A stretch of DNA of 64,000 nt. It comes from JANLUX01 sp031366005. GTDB lineage: Bacteria; Bacteroidota; Bacteroidia; AKYH767-A; OLB10. Below are positions 28,167 through 37,510 of this stretch, in pieces. The notes under the pieces are model-generated. The model was not told where the DNA came from and did no database searches. It saw only the letters and a list, made by a program, of their open reading frames with translations. Where the stretch lies: contig JANLZB010000068.1 of the NCBI GenBank assembly GCA_031366005.1, forward strand, positions 23,105-87,104, in the 5' to 3' direction. The stretch's first letter is position 1, and each line of letters starts with the position of its first letter. The position numbers and the translations under genes were made by a program.

Positions 28167-29009
28167 ATGGCTTTAAAAAAGGCAACAAAAACGCTTAAAG
28201 AGAGACAAAAAGAAAAGGCAGAAGCAGCTCTGAAGCCGGCTCCTAAAAAGATAAATCCTTTAGCGCGTCCTATTGTAAAAGGTGATAACACCGTGGAAGA
28301 TAAACTGCGTGCATTATATCAACTACAGTTGATTGACAGTGAGGTGGACAAAATCCGCAATATACGTGGTGAGCTACCTTTAGAAGTGAGTGACCTCGAA
28401 GATGAAATTGTAGGTCTTGAAACCCGCGTTAACAACTATTCAGAAGAAGAAAAAAAGATTGAAGAGCAGATAAGAAACCGCAAGCAGGCAATTAAAGATG
28501 CCAATGCGATGATTAAGAAATACCAGAGTCAGCAAATGGCGGTAAAAAACAACCGTGAGTATGATTCAATCAATAAAGAAATAGAGTTTCAAAATCTTGA
28601 AATACAGCTCAGCGAAAAGCGCATTAAAGAATCAACAGCAGAGCTTGCAGCCAAAAAACAAATTGTGGAAGCAGCCAAAGCAAGTCTTGAAGAGCGCAAA
28701 GCAGCTTTAAAAGATAAAAAAGAGGAGCTTGATTCTATTGTTGCAGAAACAGAGAAGGAAGAAAAAACCTTATTAAAAGAATCTGCTAAAGCAGAAAACA
28801 TTATTGAAGATCGTTTGCTTACTGCCTACAAACGCATACGAACCAATATGCGCAATGGATTGGGTGTGGTGAGTATTACACGTGATGCCTGCGGAGGATG
28901 TTTTAATAAAATTCCGCCACAGCGCCAGCTTGATATCCGTCAGCGTAAAAAAGTAATCGTGTGCGAGCACTGCGGACGAGTGCTGGTGGATGCTGCAATA
29001 CTTGATTGA
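28167..29009 (+). CDS. Coiled-coil protein with C4 zinc-ribbon domain
   Basis: A 280-residue protein. Residues ~1-40 are Lys/Ala-rich, residues ~45-220 form a long charged coiled coil, and the C-terminal ~60 residues hold two CxxC pairs (CGGC near residue 240 and CEHC near 268) of the zf-RING_7 (DUF164) family. Family members are widespread in Bacteroidota next to Nif3-like genes, as here. Its role is unknown; nucleic-acid binding has been proposed from the zinc ribbon. A strong terminator follows the gene. Confidence 0.87.
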   Translation: MALKKATKTLKERQKEKAEAALKPAPKKINPLARPIVKGDNTVEDKLRALYQLQLIDSEVDKIRNIRGELPLEVSDLEDEIVGLETRVNNYSEEEKKIEEQIRNRKQAIKDANAMIKKYQSQQMAVKNNREYDSINKEIEFQNLEIQLSEKRIKESTAELAAKKQIVEAAKASLEERKAALKDKKEELDSIVAETEKEEKTLLKESAKAENIIEDRLLTAYKRIRTNMRNGLGVVSITRDACGGCFNKIPPQRQLDIRQRKKVIVCEHCGRVLVDAAILD

Positions 29010-29032
29010 TAGTTTAAGTAGTTATAAAGTAA

Positions 29033-29069
29033 AAATCCCTGTATGAGACTCATGCAGGGATTTTTTTTT
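29033..29069. terminator. Bidirectional intrinsic terminator
   Basis: AAATCCCTG (29033-29041) pairs with CAGGGATTT (29055-29063), with inner ATGAG/CTCAT, followed by a run of Ts. It lies between the convergent zinc-ribbon and OsmC-like genes; the A run at the 5' side allows minus-strand use. Confidence 0.85.
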
Positions 29070-29083
29070 GTGGTATAAACCGT

Positions 29084-29503
29084 TTATGCAGTTACCTGCT
29101 CCAATTGCGCCTCATGTGTTATTTCGCAATTTAAAAGTTTTGAAACAGGACAAGTCATACGTGCTTCTTTTACTATTTCCTCAAATTTTTCAGGAGTTAT
29201 GCCCGGTACGTTACCCTTAACGGTGAGATGAGAAGTAGTGATGGTTCCCGCTTCAATAGTAATATCACAACGGGTGTTAATATTATCAGGCGGAAACCCT
29301 GCGTTACCTAACAAAATACTTAATTTCATGCTGAAGCAGCCAGAATGTGCTGCGGCAATCAATTCTTCGGGATTAGATTCCTTTCCATCCTCAAAACGCG
29401 AGTGAAATGTATAAGGCAAATTGCTTATTAAATTGCTTTGAGTGGTAAGTGATCCTGTACCCTCTTTCGCGCCTTTCCAGTTAGCTGTTGCAAATCTTTT
29501 CAT
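29084..29503 (-). CDS. OsmC family peroxiredoxin
   Basis: Reduces organic hydroperoxides in the cytoplasm. The frame is open to 29563 but the ATG at 29503 (protein starts MKRFATANWKGA, 139 residues) fits the family; the upstream extension is unlike it. Catalytic cysteines are in AHSGCFSM (residues ~51-58) and RMTCPVSKLL (~111-120), and PEELIAAAHSGC is the family signature. OsmC-type length. It stands alone and converges on the zinc-ribbon gene. Confidence 0.9.
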   Translation of the reverse strand: MKRFATANWKGAKEGTGSLTTQSNLISNLPYTFHSRFEDGKESNPEELIAAAHSGCFSMKLSILLGNAGFPPDNINTRCDITIEAGTITTSHLTVKGNVPGITPEKFEEIVKEARMTCPVSKLLNCEITHEAQLEQVTA

Positions 29504-29563
29504 AATGTTTTTAGTTTTAAAATGAGAGGGCAAAGATAGATAAGAGTTGGTGTTTGTTATCAC

Positions 29564-29879
29564 TTCTTATTTCAAGTTAGGTTTCAGTTAAACCCTTCCG
29601 TTTATTCAGGAGATTCCTGATGGACAGGAATAAACTTGTTGAAAAAAAACCAACAAGGTTCGCGCAAAAGAACCCCAACAAGAGTGAATAATAAAGTAGT
29701 CCAGAAATGAAAAACTCTGCGAAAACTAAAAAAACAAATAAGTGTCGATCTCCAACCTTAGTTTATTCACTCATATAATTTATTAAGCTTTCTTACGGTA
29801 AAATCTTGTGTATTCACCATAATAATTAAACCTACCCTTTACTTCCTCATATTTTAGCAATTCAAAAAACGAATTATAC
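29564..29879. other. 316-bp spacer with two small hairpins
   Basis: Divergent spacer between the OsmC-like and sugar dehydrogenase-like genes. GTTTATTC (29600-29607) pairs with GAATAAAC (29628-29635), and CTTGTTG (29635-29641) with CAACAAG (29651-29657). No gene is present. The rest is AT-rich and must hold both promoters. Confidence 0.5.
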
Positions 29880-31802
29880 ATGAAACTTCTATGTGTGACC
29901 TCTGAGAGGAAAATTGTCATTCTGTCTATATTTTTTACATTATGGAGTATTTTTAATTTGAAAGCGCAAACCTTTCCTACGGATTTCAGTCAGCAGTTGG
30001 TGGCAAATGGCTTTGCAAAACCAACGGTGTTTGCCTTTGCACCTGACGGACGTTTATTTGTTGCAGAACAGACCGGCAGGGTGCGAATTATCAAGAATGG
30101 CAACCTGCTTACGCGTCAATTTATGAAGGTTATTGTAAATTCTAATGGCGAACGCGGCTTGCTTGGCATGGCCTTCGACCCTAACTTCAGCACTAATCAT
30201 TATTTATATGTCTATTACACCAGGCAAAACAAAGTCAACAACAGAATCAGCCGCTTTACTGCCAGTGGAGATACGGTAGTTCCTGGCAGTGAGACAGTTG
30301 TTCTGGATTTGGATTCTATACACAATGTTAATGATAATGCGGGCATTCTTCAATTTGGATTAGATGGAAAACTATATGTTAGTGTCGGAGAAAATGCAAA
30401 CCCACCTAATGCTCAAAACCTCGACACTTATCACGGTAAAATTTTGCGTATTAATTCAGATGGAAGTGTTCCTGCAGGCAATCCATTTACCACTGGGAGC
30501 CCTCAGCGCCAGCGTGTATGGGCATATGGAGTAAGAAACCCTTACACAATTGCTGTTCAACCCGTTACCGGGCGAATTTTTATGAATGATGTGGGCACTT
30601 CATATTGGGAAGAGGTGAATGAATGCACCACCGGGGGAAATAATTATGGCTTCCCTTACGTGCAAGGAATGAGTGGAAATCCGGCTTACACAGATCCAAT
30701 CTATACTTATGCACATGGCTCTGCCATTGGAGAGGGATGCGCCATCACAGGTGGAACTTTCTTTAGTCCTACTTCGACCAATTATCCGAGCACTTATATT
30801 GGAAATTATTTTTTTCTCGATTTCTGTGGAGGTTGGATAGATATGCTCACCTTAAACGGAACAACCGTTACTCGATCTAACTTTGCATCGGGTATTACAG
30901 GTCTAATGCTTGGAATGGCTGTAGGACCAGATGGAAATATTTACTACATGTCGAGAACAGATGGTGCTGTATACAAAATTATTTACGGTCCTCCGACCCT
31001 TACAACAATATTGAATCCTGAGGCTGATGCTTACGTTCGCGGTGGCACATATGCAAATACTAATTATGGCGCGACAACCAACCTTTTAACACAGACTAAT
31101 GCTGGTGCAGGATCGAACTATGAAACCTTTATACGATATGATCTCACATCATTCATTGGAACAGTTTCTTCTGCCAAATTGAGAATGTATGGAGGGTTAA
31201 ATAACACCACCATTCCAAGTTTGAATGTAGAAGCTCATCATTGCACTGATACAACATGGCAGGAAAACGCTGTCACTTATAATACCCGGCCTGCAGCGGA
31301 TTCCACCGTTCTGGCTACAACCCCTATTTCCGGAACTGTGAAGGGATACTATGAATGGGACATCACTTCGAAGATCAATGCCCTGAAAAATGCTGGTGCC
31401 ACAGCCGTTACAATCAAATTAAACAACACATCCGCCAGCGGAACCCTCGCAGTGTTCAGTTCAAGGCAGGCAACCAGCAATAAACCACAGTTAGTAATTG
31501 CATATACATCGCCACGAATGATGGCTAACACCCAACGAGATGAAAACATTGTTCCGGACTTTGATATTTTCCCCAATCCTGCTGGCAATTTCTTCAATAT
31601 CACTTTAAAGAACGTGGAGGGTGATGCATTCGTGGATATTTATGATATCAAAGGGCAGTTAGTAATGAAAAAGACAATCGAAAACAGTAACCACGAGCGC
31701 ATAGATGCTGAGAGGCTGGAGAACGGAGTATATCTTATTAAAGTTTCTGACGAATATGGAGTTATGACTAAGAAAGTTATTCTCAATAAGAGAAGAGAAT
31801 AA
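29880..31802 (+). CDS. Secreted PQQ-type sugar dehydrogenase-like protein with DNRLRE and T9SS domains
   Basis: A 640-residue protein. An unusual ~30-residue N-terminus ends in a signal peptide (FNLKAQ). Residues ~33-370 are a glucose/sorbosone dehydrogenase six-bladed propeller (LFVAEQTGRVRIIKNG; NERGLLGMAFDPNF; WAYGVRNPYTIAV; GNNYGFPYVQG). Residues ~375-545 form a DNRLRE/CBM96-type domain (EADAYVRGGTYANTNYG; WQENAVTYNTRP). The last ~80 carry DIFPNPAGNFF, the type A sorting domain. It likely oxidises aldoses at the surface; PQQ dependence is assumed from the family. Confidence 0.88.
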   Translation: MKLLCVTSERKIVILSIFFTLWSIFNLKAQTFPTDFSQQLVANGFAKPTVFAFAPDGRLFVAEQTGRVRIIKNGNLLTRQFMKVIVNSNGERGLLGMAFDPNFSTNHYLYVYYTRQNKVNNRISRFTASGDTVVPGSETVVLDLDSIHNVNDNAGILQFGLDGKLYVSVGENANPPNAQNLDTYHGKILRINSDGSVPAGNPFTTGSPQRQRVWAYGVRNPYTIAVQPVTGRIFMNDVGTSYWEEVNECTTGGNNYGFPYVQGMSGNPAYTDPIYTYAHGSAIGEGCAITGGTFFSPTSTNYPSTYIGNYFFLDFCGGWIDMLTLNGTTVTRSNFASGITGLMLGMAVGPDGNIYYMSRTDGAVYKIIYGPPTLTTILNPEADAYVRGGTYANTNYGATTNLLTQTNAGAGSNYETFIRYDLTSFIGTVSSAKLRMYGGLNNTTIPSLNVEAHHCTDTTWQENAVTYNTRPAADSTVLATTPISGTVKGYYEWDITSKINALKNAGATAVTIKLNNTSASGTLAVFSSRQATSNKPQLVIAYTSPRMMANTQRDENIVPDFDIFPNPAGNFFNITLKNVEGDAFVDIYDIKGQLVMKKTIENSNHERIDAERLENGVYLIKVSDEYGVMTKKVILNKRRE

Positions 31803-31861
31803 ATGAACTGTTTATTTTCCGGTTGGTGTTCTTTTTTTCCATCAACCTGTACTATGTCGTA

Positions 31862-31897
31862 GCAACTGTAAACTGTAAACCGTAAACTGTAAACTTT
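31862..31897. repeat. GTAAACT-word tandem repeat
   Basis: Bases ~31867-31896 are tandem heptamers ACTGTAAAC/ACCGTAAAC (four units), followed by a T run. The same word occurs in spacers at 1657-1740, 11945-11975 and 20328-20428. Confidence 0.65.
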
Positions 31898-31899
31898 TT

Positions 31900-32559
31900 T
31901 TAATTCTTCTGAAAAAACACTGAAGCATCCACCAGTTTATTTTCCACCACGGCAAAAACCTGGTCACCATCCTCGGGTTCTATTACATATCCGCCTGTGA
32001 AATAACCAAAGCTTGGAAGCACGGCCTGTTGCTTTCCGAAATAAAAACAAGGAAACTTAAAATGCTGGTTTGCCTTGCCTGTTAATTTTATTACGGGATG
32101 TATATGTCCTGCAATGTTGTAGTTCAATCCATCATAGTTAGTTTTTGGATGGTGAGTGAAACTAAAGGGATTAAATCTAAATTCTTTTTTATGAATAGAA
32201 AGCGGCAATGAAGAATAGCACTCATCATTAAACTGATCATGATTTCCAAGTACAATATGCATTTCCACCGAATGGTATTTTTTTCTCCATGCACAGAAAT
32301 GCTCCCATTCACTATTCATGGAGCTATGGAAAAGATCTCCTGTAAAAATAATGATGTGCGCATTGTTTGTTAAAATCAATTCATCCAGCCGTTTGAAATT
32401 ATTTTTGATTGCCTGCAACGGAAGCGGAATTCCTTCCTTGCGGAAATGCGAAATTTTACCGAGATGGAGATCGCTGATTAAAAGCGCTTTTTCTTCCTGC
32501 CAGAAAACAGCTTTTTGCGGAAGCAGCGTAAAGTGATTATTTCTGATTACAATTTGCAT
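31900..32559 (-). CDS. pdeM: Ligase-associated DNA damage response phosphoesterase PdeM
   Basis: A metallophosphoesterase of the calcineurin type associated with a bacterial DNA repair cluster. I prefer the ATG at 32559 (219 residues, MQIVIRNNHF) over the frame's first ATG at 32631, since the family begins here. Motifs are SDLHLGK (residues ~29-35), TGDLFHS (~73-79), LGNHDQF (~109-115) and NIAGHIHP (~149-156), covering the binuclear metal site. The Lhr-like helicase lies just upstream on the same strand, separated by ~200 bp with a 13-bp inverted repeat (32600-32612/32693-32705). Confidence 0.88.
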   Translation of the reverse strand: MQIVIRNNHFTLLPQKAVFWQEEKALLISDLHLGKISHFRKEGIPLPLQAIKNNFKRLDELILTNNAHIIIFTGDLFHSSMNSEWEHFCAWRKKYHSVEMHIVLGNHDQFNDECYSSLPLSIHKKEFRFNPFSFTHHPKTNYDGLNYNIAGHIHPVIKLTGKANQHFKFPCFYFGKQQAVLPSFGYFTGGYVIEPEDGDQVFAVVENKLVDASVFFQKN

Positions 32560-32756
32560 TGATTTATTAAATATCAAAAATATTGCATGACCCAAATTTA
32601 ACTTTAGTAGAAAAGATCGCTCTCCCATCAAAACCTTATTACCTTATTGATAGAAAATAAGTGAATAAAGTCGGGGTTAAGTTACAGACTTATTCTACTA
32701 AGGTTTAATTTTTTCAAATTAATATTCTGTTTCTGCAACACATAAATACTGAGAGC

Positions 32757-35282
32757 CTATTTGTCTATTTGCTTAATAAGTTTCTGAATGCGATCCTCTA
32801 TTTTTTCAGAAGTTAACTGCTCGCGGAAACGGTCCACTAAAATAGGAAATGCAAACGGAGTGGGACGCTCAGGATACTTAATAATTATTTGTTGTTGAGC
32901 AATACGTTGCAATGCTTTTCGCATGCGATGTTCCTCCAGCTGCTGATCAAGAGACTCCTGATATGCTTGTCTTATTAATAAATTATTTGGCTCATGCTCG
33001 CGAATGACTTCAAACAATAATGATGAAGAAGCCTGGATATGTTTTGTCTTCATTGATTTTCCCGGGTAACCGGTAAAAATCAATCCTGCAATAGAGGCAA
33101 TCTCACGAAATTTTCTCTTCGCCATTTCAATTGAATTCACACTGTGCTGAATGTCATCCAGCAAATTCTCAGTAGTAAATAAATTATGTTCTTCTAATAC
33201 ATCACTGAGATTAATATAAGTATCACTCAATAATTCAAACCCATAATCACTCATTGCAATTGAAAAACTTATCGGTGTTATTTTACTTATCCGGTAAGCA
33301 ATAACAGCGGAAAGCCCTTCGTGCACAAGCCGTCCTTCAAAAGGGAAAATAAAAATATGATGGCCTTCTTTTGTTTCGCATTGTTCAATCAACAATTGAT
33401 GATGCGTAGGAATTGCTGAGTGATCATGTTGCAATTGTAATAATGGTTGAAGTTTTTTTATCTCCGGCTCTGTGGCATTGGGATTTAAAATACCATCTAA
33501 CCGTTCGCGGATAAATTCGGAAAGTTGTGATGATAAAGCAATCCTGCTGCCTTGCCAGCTTGGTACGGTTCCTTTCGTTTTGGATGATTTGCGTACCTGG
33601 GCAATCATTTCACGCACACGAATAAATTCAAGATTCATTCCACCAAAAGAAAACACATCACCTGGTTTTAATCTCGAGATAAATGATTCTTCAATGGTTC
33701 CAATGTATTTTCCACTGAGAAATTTCACGCTGATGGCTGCATCAGATACTATGGTTCCCATGCTTAAACGATGGCGCATTGCAATACGTTTGTCTTTCAC
33801 TATAAAAAGATTTCCATCTCTCTCCACTTTTCTAAATTCATCATAAGCAATTAATGTTGCTCCACCGGTAGTGATAAAACCTAACAACCACTCCCATTCG
33901 TTCCTCGTTATATACTGATAAGCAAAAGTGGATTTGATTTCATTAAATAACTTCTCTTCTTCAAATCCATCACCCACTGCCAGTGTTACCATGTATTGAG
34001 CAAGCACATCATAAGCATTAACAACAGGCAAGCGATCTTCAATAATATTTCTCTCCACTCCCACGCGTAAGGAAACTGCTTCAATTAATTCAAGTGCATG
34101 TGTGGGTACAAAATATATTTTACTGGTTTCACCCGGGCGATGACCGCTTCTTCCTGCACGTTGTAAGAAGCGCGAAACACTTTTCGGACTTCCCACCTGT
34201 ATTACAGTTTCAACCGGACGAAAATCCACTCCGAGATCAAGGCTTGAAGTACAAACAACAAGTTTAAGTTTTTCATTATGCAAAGCATCTTCTACCCAGT
34301 TACGTATTTCCCGATCAAGCGAACCGTGATGGATTGCCATTTGACCTGCTAGTTCTGGATATTTTTCTAAAATAAAACGATACCATATCTCAGTTTGTGA
34401 TCGCACATTGATAAATAACAGTGTTGATTTACTATTGAGAACAATGGGCATTATTTTATCTAACAGATTTGTTCCGAGATAACCAGCCCAGGGCAAGCTT
34501 TCTATTTTATCAGGAAGAACTGATTCAACAATTATTTTCTTTTTTAATGTGGAGGTAATAATGATACTCTTATCCGCCTTATCCCCTTGCCCCTCTCCAC
34601 AGGACAGGGGAGCGTTTTCCGAAAGTTGAATTTCTGATAATAATTTTCTTTTAAAATTTACTCCTAACAAAACATTTTTTGCTTGTTCAAGATTTCCGAT
34701 GGTTGCTGATATGCCCCATGTTAAAACATCAGGTTGAATATTTCTTAAACGCGCCAATGCAAGCTCCGTTTGCACACCGCGTTTAGTGCTTAGCAGTTCA
34801 TGCCATTCATCCACAACTATTAATTTAAGATGTCTGAAAACTTCTGCATTATCCTTTGTTGCAAAAAGCAAATGAAGACTTTCAGGAGTGATAAGCAGCA
34901 CCTGTGGCATTGCTTTTTTCTGTGCAGTTTTATCCTTCGCACTCATGTCGCCAGTTCGAACTCCCACCTGCCAGGGAATTTCCATTTCATCACAGGCAAG
35001 CTGTAGATTACGTTGAATATCTTTGGTGAGCGCACGCAATGGTGTTATCCAAACAACGTATAATTGTGAAGCTCTCTTTTTCTTGTAATCCTTATTATTA
35101 TTAATATAATCAACCAAAACAGGTATAAACATTGCATACGTTTTACCTGAACCGGTTGGTGCATTCAGCAATCCACTTTTGCCTTCAACAAATGCAATCA
35201 AAGTTTGTTTTTGAAAGTCAGCGAGCTTCCACTTTTTTTGCTGAAGCCATTTTTGTATTACTTTTTGACCTGGAGAATCCAT
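32757..35282 (-). CDS. Ligase-associated DEXH-box helicase (Lhr-type)
   Basis: A large superfamily 2 helicase, 841 residues, of the ligase-associated DNA damage response group. Walker A is NAPTGSGKTYA (residues ~39-49), the DEXH box is VDEWHELLS (~152-160), the motif III/VI regions include GISATIG (~179-185) and QRAGRSGHRPG (~378-388), and the C-terminal part is the winged-helix/DUF4194-like Lhr core. A Pro/Gly-rich insertion sits at residues ~224-238 (APLSCGEGQGDKA) encoded by a palindromic element. The usual cluster also contains an ATP-dependent ligase and an exonuclease; neither is in this window. Confidence 0.9.
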   Translation of the reverse strand: MDSPGQKVIQKWLQQKKWKLADFQKQTLIAFVEGKSGLLNAPTGSGKTYAMFIPVLVDYINNNKDYKKKRASQLYVVWITPLRALTKDIQRNLQLACDEMEIPWQVGVRTGDMSAKDKTAQKKAMPQVLLITPESLHLLFATKDNAEVFRHLKLIVVDEWHELLSTKRGVQTELALARLRNIQPDVLTWGISATIGNLEQAKNVLLGVNFKRKLLSEIQLSENAPLSCGEGQGDKADKSIIITSTLKKKIIVESVLPDKIESLPWAGYLGTNLLDKIMPIVLNSKSTLLFINVRSQTEIWYRFILEKYPELAGQMAIHHGSLDREIRNWVEDALHNEKLKLVVCTSSLDLGVDFRPVETVIQVGSPKSVSRFLQRAGRSGHRPGETSKIYFVPTHALELIEAVSLRVGVERNIIEDRLPVVNAYDVLAQYMVTLAVGDGFEEEKLFNEIKSTFAYQYITRNEWEWLLGFITTGGATLIAYDEFRKVERDGNLFIVKDKRIAMRHRLSMGTIVSDAAISVKFLSGKYIGTIEESFISRLKPGDVFSFGGMNLEFIRVREMIAQVRKSSKTKGTVPSWQGSRIALSSQLSEFIRERLDGILNPNATEPEIKKLQPLLQLQHDHSAIPTHHQLLIEQCETKEGHHIFIFPFEGRLVHEGLSAVIAYRISKITPISFSIAMSDYGFELLSDTYINLSDVLEEHNLFTTENLLDDIQHSVNSIEMAKRKFREIASIAGLIFTGYPGKSMKTKHIQASSSLLFEVIREHEPNNLLIRQAYQESLDQQLEEHRMRKALQRIAQQQIIIKYPERPTPFAFPILVDRFREQLTSEKIEDRIQKLIKQIDK
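34590..34610. repeat. Palindrome within helicase gene
   Basis: CCCCTCTCC (34590-34598) pairs with GGACAGGGG (34602-34610) with one mismatch. It is GC-rich in an AT-rich gene and lies at a point where the encoded protein departs from the helicase fold. Similar GGGG/CCCC hairpins occur as dispersed elements in other genomes; here it is in frame. Confidence 0.6.
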
Positions 35283-35573
35283 TATGTTATTAAATTAGAA
35301 AAACTGAGATTCAGAACAAAAAGTATCACTTGTATTCACACTGAAAATTAAGAAGCAAAATTAATAATATGACTCTCTTTAATGACGTGCTAACCAGCTT
35401 TGAATTCACATGAACAAAAATAATTATAACTGTACTCCTCACGTAAATAAAATGACGGAACAAAATATTAATTTAAAGTTTATATCTTTTAAAATTAGTC
35501 ATTTTAATTTCTGAACATGTAATTTAGCATCAGGTTAATTGAATTATTAATTAGTTTCGAAAAAAAGCTGGTT

Positions 35574-36611
35574 ATGAAGAATAAGCTTACCGCGATGCAC
35601 CTGACCCACAAAAAAAATATTATTTACTTAATACTTTTTCTTTTATTATCAGTGATGATAAAATGCAAACCCTCACTAACTGAGGATGAAACAATACAAA
35701 TTGCAATAAATGATTCGCTGATGCATAAAAGGATTGCAGATTTATTTGACCGTTCACTGGAATGGGTTGCCCCGGATACTTCTACTTTATCTTTAAATGA
35801 TTCAGGCAGAATAATACTTTATGGCCGCGATTTAATTGCAAACACTGCATTGTATTTAGGTCCTTATGGTAAAATATCTCAATCAAGTAATGGAATGAAT
35901 TGTCAGAATTGTCATCTTGATGCAGGGACAAAACTCTATGCAAATAGTTTCAGTGCTGTTGCAGCTAACTATCCTAAATGGAGGCCACGTTCCGGTGCGC
36001 TTGAATCAGTTGAGAAAAGAATAAATGATTGCATGGAACGCAGCATGAATGGAAAACAATTAGATAGCCTGAGCAATGAGATGCGTGCCATGGTAGCATA
36101 TATAAAATGGGTTGGAAAAGATGTAAAAAAAGATGTAACACCTAAAGGTGCTTCTGTTGTGGATCTTCCGTTTCTTAACCGTACAGCCGATACCGCAGCT
36201 GGAAGAATTGGATACATTAAACATTGTATTACTTGTCATGGTATTGATGGTCAAGGCAAGTTGAATGATGATAAAAAAACATATCTATATCCTCCTTTAT
36301 GGGGACCGCATAGTTACAATGTAAGCGCAGGTTTATATCGGTTATCAAGGTTTGGCAGTTTTATAAAATCGAATATGCCTTACCTGACAAGCAGTAACGA
36401 CAAGCCTACATTAACTGATGAGGAAGCATGGGATATTGCAGCATTTGTTAACAGCATGCCTCGCCCAGAAAAAAAATTTAAAGAAGATTATCCTGACATA
36501 ACTAAAAAACCATTTGATCATCCTTTCGGCCCTTATGCTGATAATTATCCTGAATATCAACATAAGTACGGACCGTTTACAGAAATGCCTTCTGCTAAAA
36601 AGAAAAAGTAA
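35574..36611 (+). CDS. TsdA-like dihaem c-type cytochrome
   Basis: A 345-residue exported cytochrome. An N-terminal membrane or lipoprotein-type signal (residues ~15-35, IKCK at the end) precedes two haem-binding CxxCH motifs: CQNCHL (~110-115) and CITCHG (~218-223). The first domain with NGMNCQNCHLDAG and SVEKRINDCMERSMNG is that of the thiosulfate dehydrogenase TsdA family. Thiosulfate oxidation or tetrathionate reduction is thus possible. A Tat-exported protein gene follows 110 bp downstream; they may be one transcript. Haem count is direct; substrate is inferred. Confidence 0.82.
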   Translation: MKNKLTAMHLTHKKNIIYLILFLLLSVMIKCKPSLTEDETIQIAINDSLMHKRIADLFDRSLEWVAPDTSTLSLNDSGRIILYGRDLIANTALYLGPYGKISQSSNGMNCQNCHLDAGTKLYANSFSAVAANYPKWRPRSGALESVEKRINDCMERSMNGKQLDSLSNEMRAMVAYIKWVGKDVKKDVTPKGASVVDLPFLNRTADTAAGRIGYIKHCITCHGIDGQGKLNDDKKTYLYPPLWGPHSYNVSAGLYRLSRFGSFIKSNMPYLTSSNDKPTLTDEEAWDIAAFVNSMPRPEKKFKEDYPDITKKPFDHPFGPYADNYPEYQHKYGPFTEMPSAKKKK

Positions 36612-36723
36612 AATTTGATTCATATTAAAAATATTAAAACAAATATTACTTTTGATCATCGTTCTGTTCTGCATGTTGCTTAATTCATTTATTTAATATA
36701 AATCATTAAAAACCACAACTCAC

Positions 36724-37449
36724 ATGAAAGAAAAAAAAGTATCACATCACACTGACCGCAGAGGATTTCTAGGAACCCTTGCAACAGGTGCTGCAGCACT
36801 GGGATTAACCACTCTGGCAGCACCATTGAAACTAAACGCTGAACCTGCTTCGCCTACTGAACCTGTTAACGAAGCAGACGCATGGTTTAACAAAGTAAAA
36901 GGTAAACACAAAATTGTGTATGATGCTACCGAACCACATGAGGTTTTCCCTTTTGCATGGGCACGTGTATTCCTGATGACCAATGCTGCTACCGGTACAC
37001 CTGAAAGCGATTGTGGCGTGGTAGTGATACTTCGTCATGCCGCTATAGGTTATGCCTTTGAAGACAGGTTGTGGGAAAAATACAAGTTTGCAGACATGTT
37101 TAAAGCGCGCGAAATCGGACCCGGTTTCCAGGCTGCAGATGCTTCAACAGCTTTGGACAAGCGGAACCCATTCTGGAAACCCAAACCAGGAGATTTTAAA
37201 GTTCCCGGCATAGGAAATGTTGCTATCGGAATTAATGAATTGCAGGAAAGTGGTGTGATGTTTTGCGTTTGCAATGCAGCCATGACAGTTTATACTTCTG
37301 TGGCGGCCATGCAGATGAATCTGAAAGCAGAAGATGTAATGGCTGACTGGAAAAAAGGATTGTTACCCGGAATACAAATTGTACCTTCCGGTGTGTGGGC
37401 AGTAGGTCGTGCACAGGAGCATGGATGCGCTTATTGCTTTGCAGGATAA
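36724..37449 (+). CDS. Tat-exported DsrE-like protein
   Basis: A 241-residue protein with a twin-arginine signal (DRRGFLGTLATGAAALGLTTLA, split here at residues ~12-33). The mature part (from ~40) resembles the DsrE/DsrF sulfur-relay-like fold, with FAWARVFLMTNA (~76-87) and a GVMFCVCNAAMTVYTS segment (~175-191) carrying two cysteines; a second pair is in CAYCFAG at the C-terminus. It follows the TsdA-like cytochrome and a terminator lies after it. A role in periplasmic sulfur metabolism is inferred from that pairing only. Confidence 0.7.
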   Translation: MKEKKVSHHTDRRGFLGTLATGAAALGLTTLAAPLKLNAEPASPTEPVNEADAWFNKVKGKHKIVYDATEPHEVFPFAWARVFLMTNAATGTPESDCGVVVILRHAAIGYAFEDRLWEKYKFADMFKAREIGPGFQAADASTALDKRNPFWKPKPGDFKVPGIGNVAIGINELQESGVMFCVCNAAMTVYTSVAAMQMNLKAEDVMADWKKGLLPGIQIVPSGVWAVGRAQEHGCAYCFAG

Positions 37450-37466
37450 AAATTTTTTGAATAATA

Positions 37467-37497
37467 AGGCAGGTGAAATTTAAGCCTGCCTTTTTTT
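37467..37497 (+). terminator. Intrinsic terminator after the Tat-exported protein
   Basis: AGGCAGG (37467-37473) pairs with CCTGCCT (37485-37491), followed by TTTTTT. It could also serve the minus-strand response regulator gene, whose stop lies at 37511. Confidence 0.88.
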
Positions 37498-37510
37498 AAA
37501 AAAATAATTT

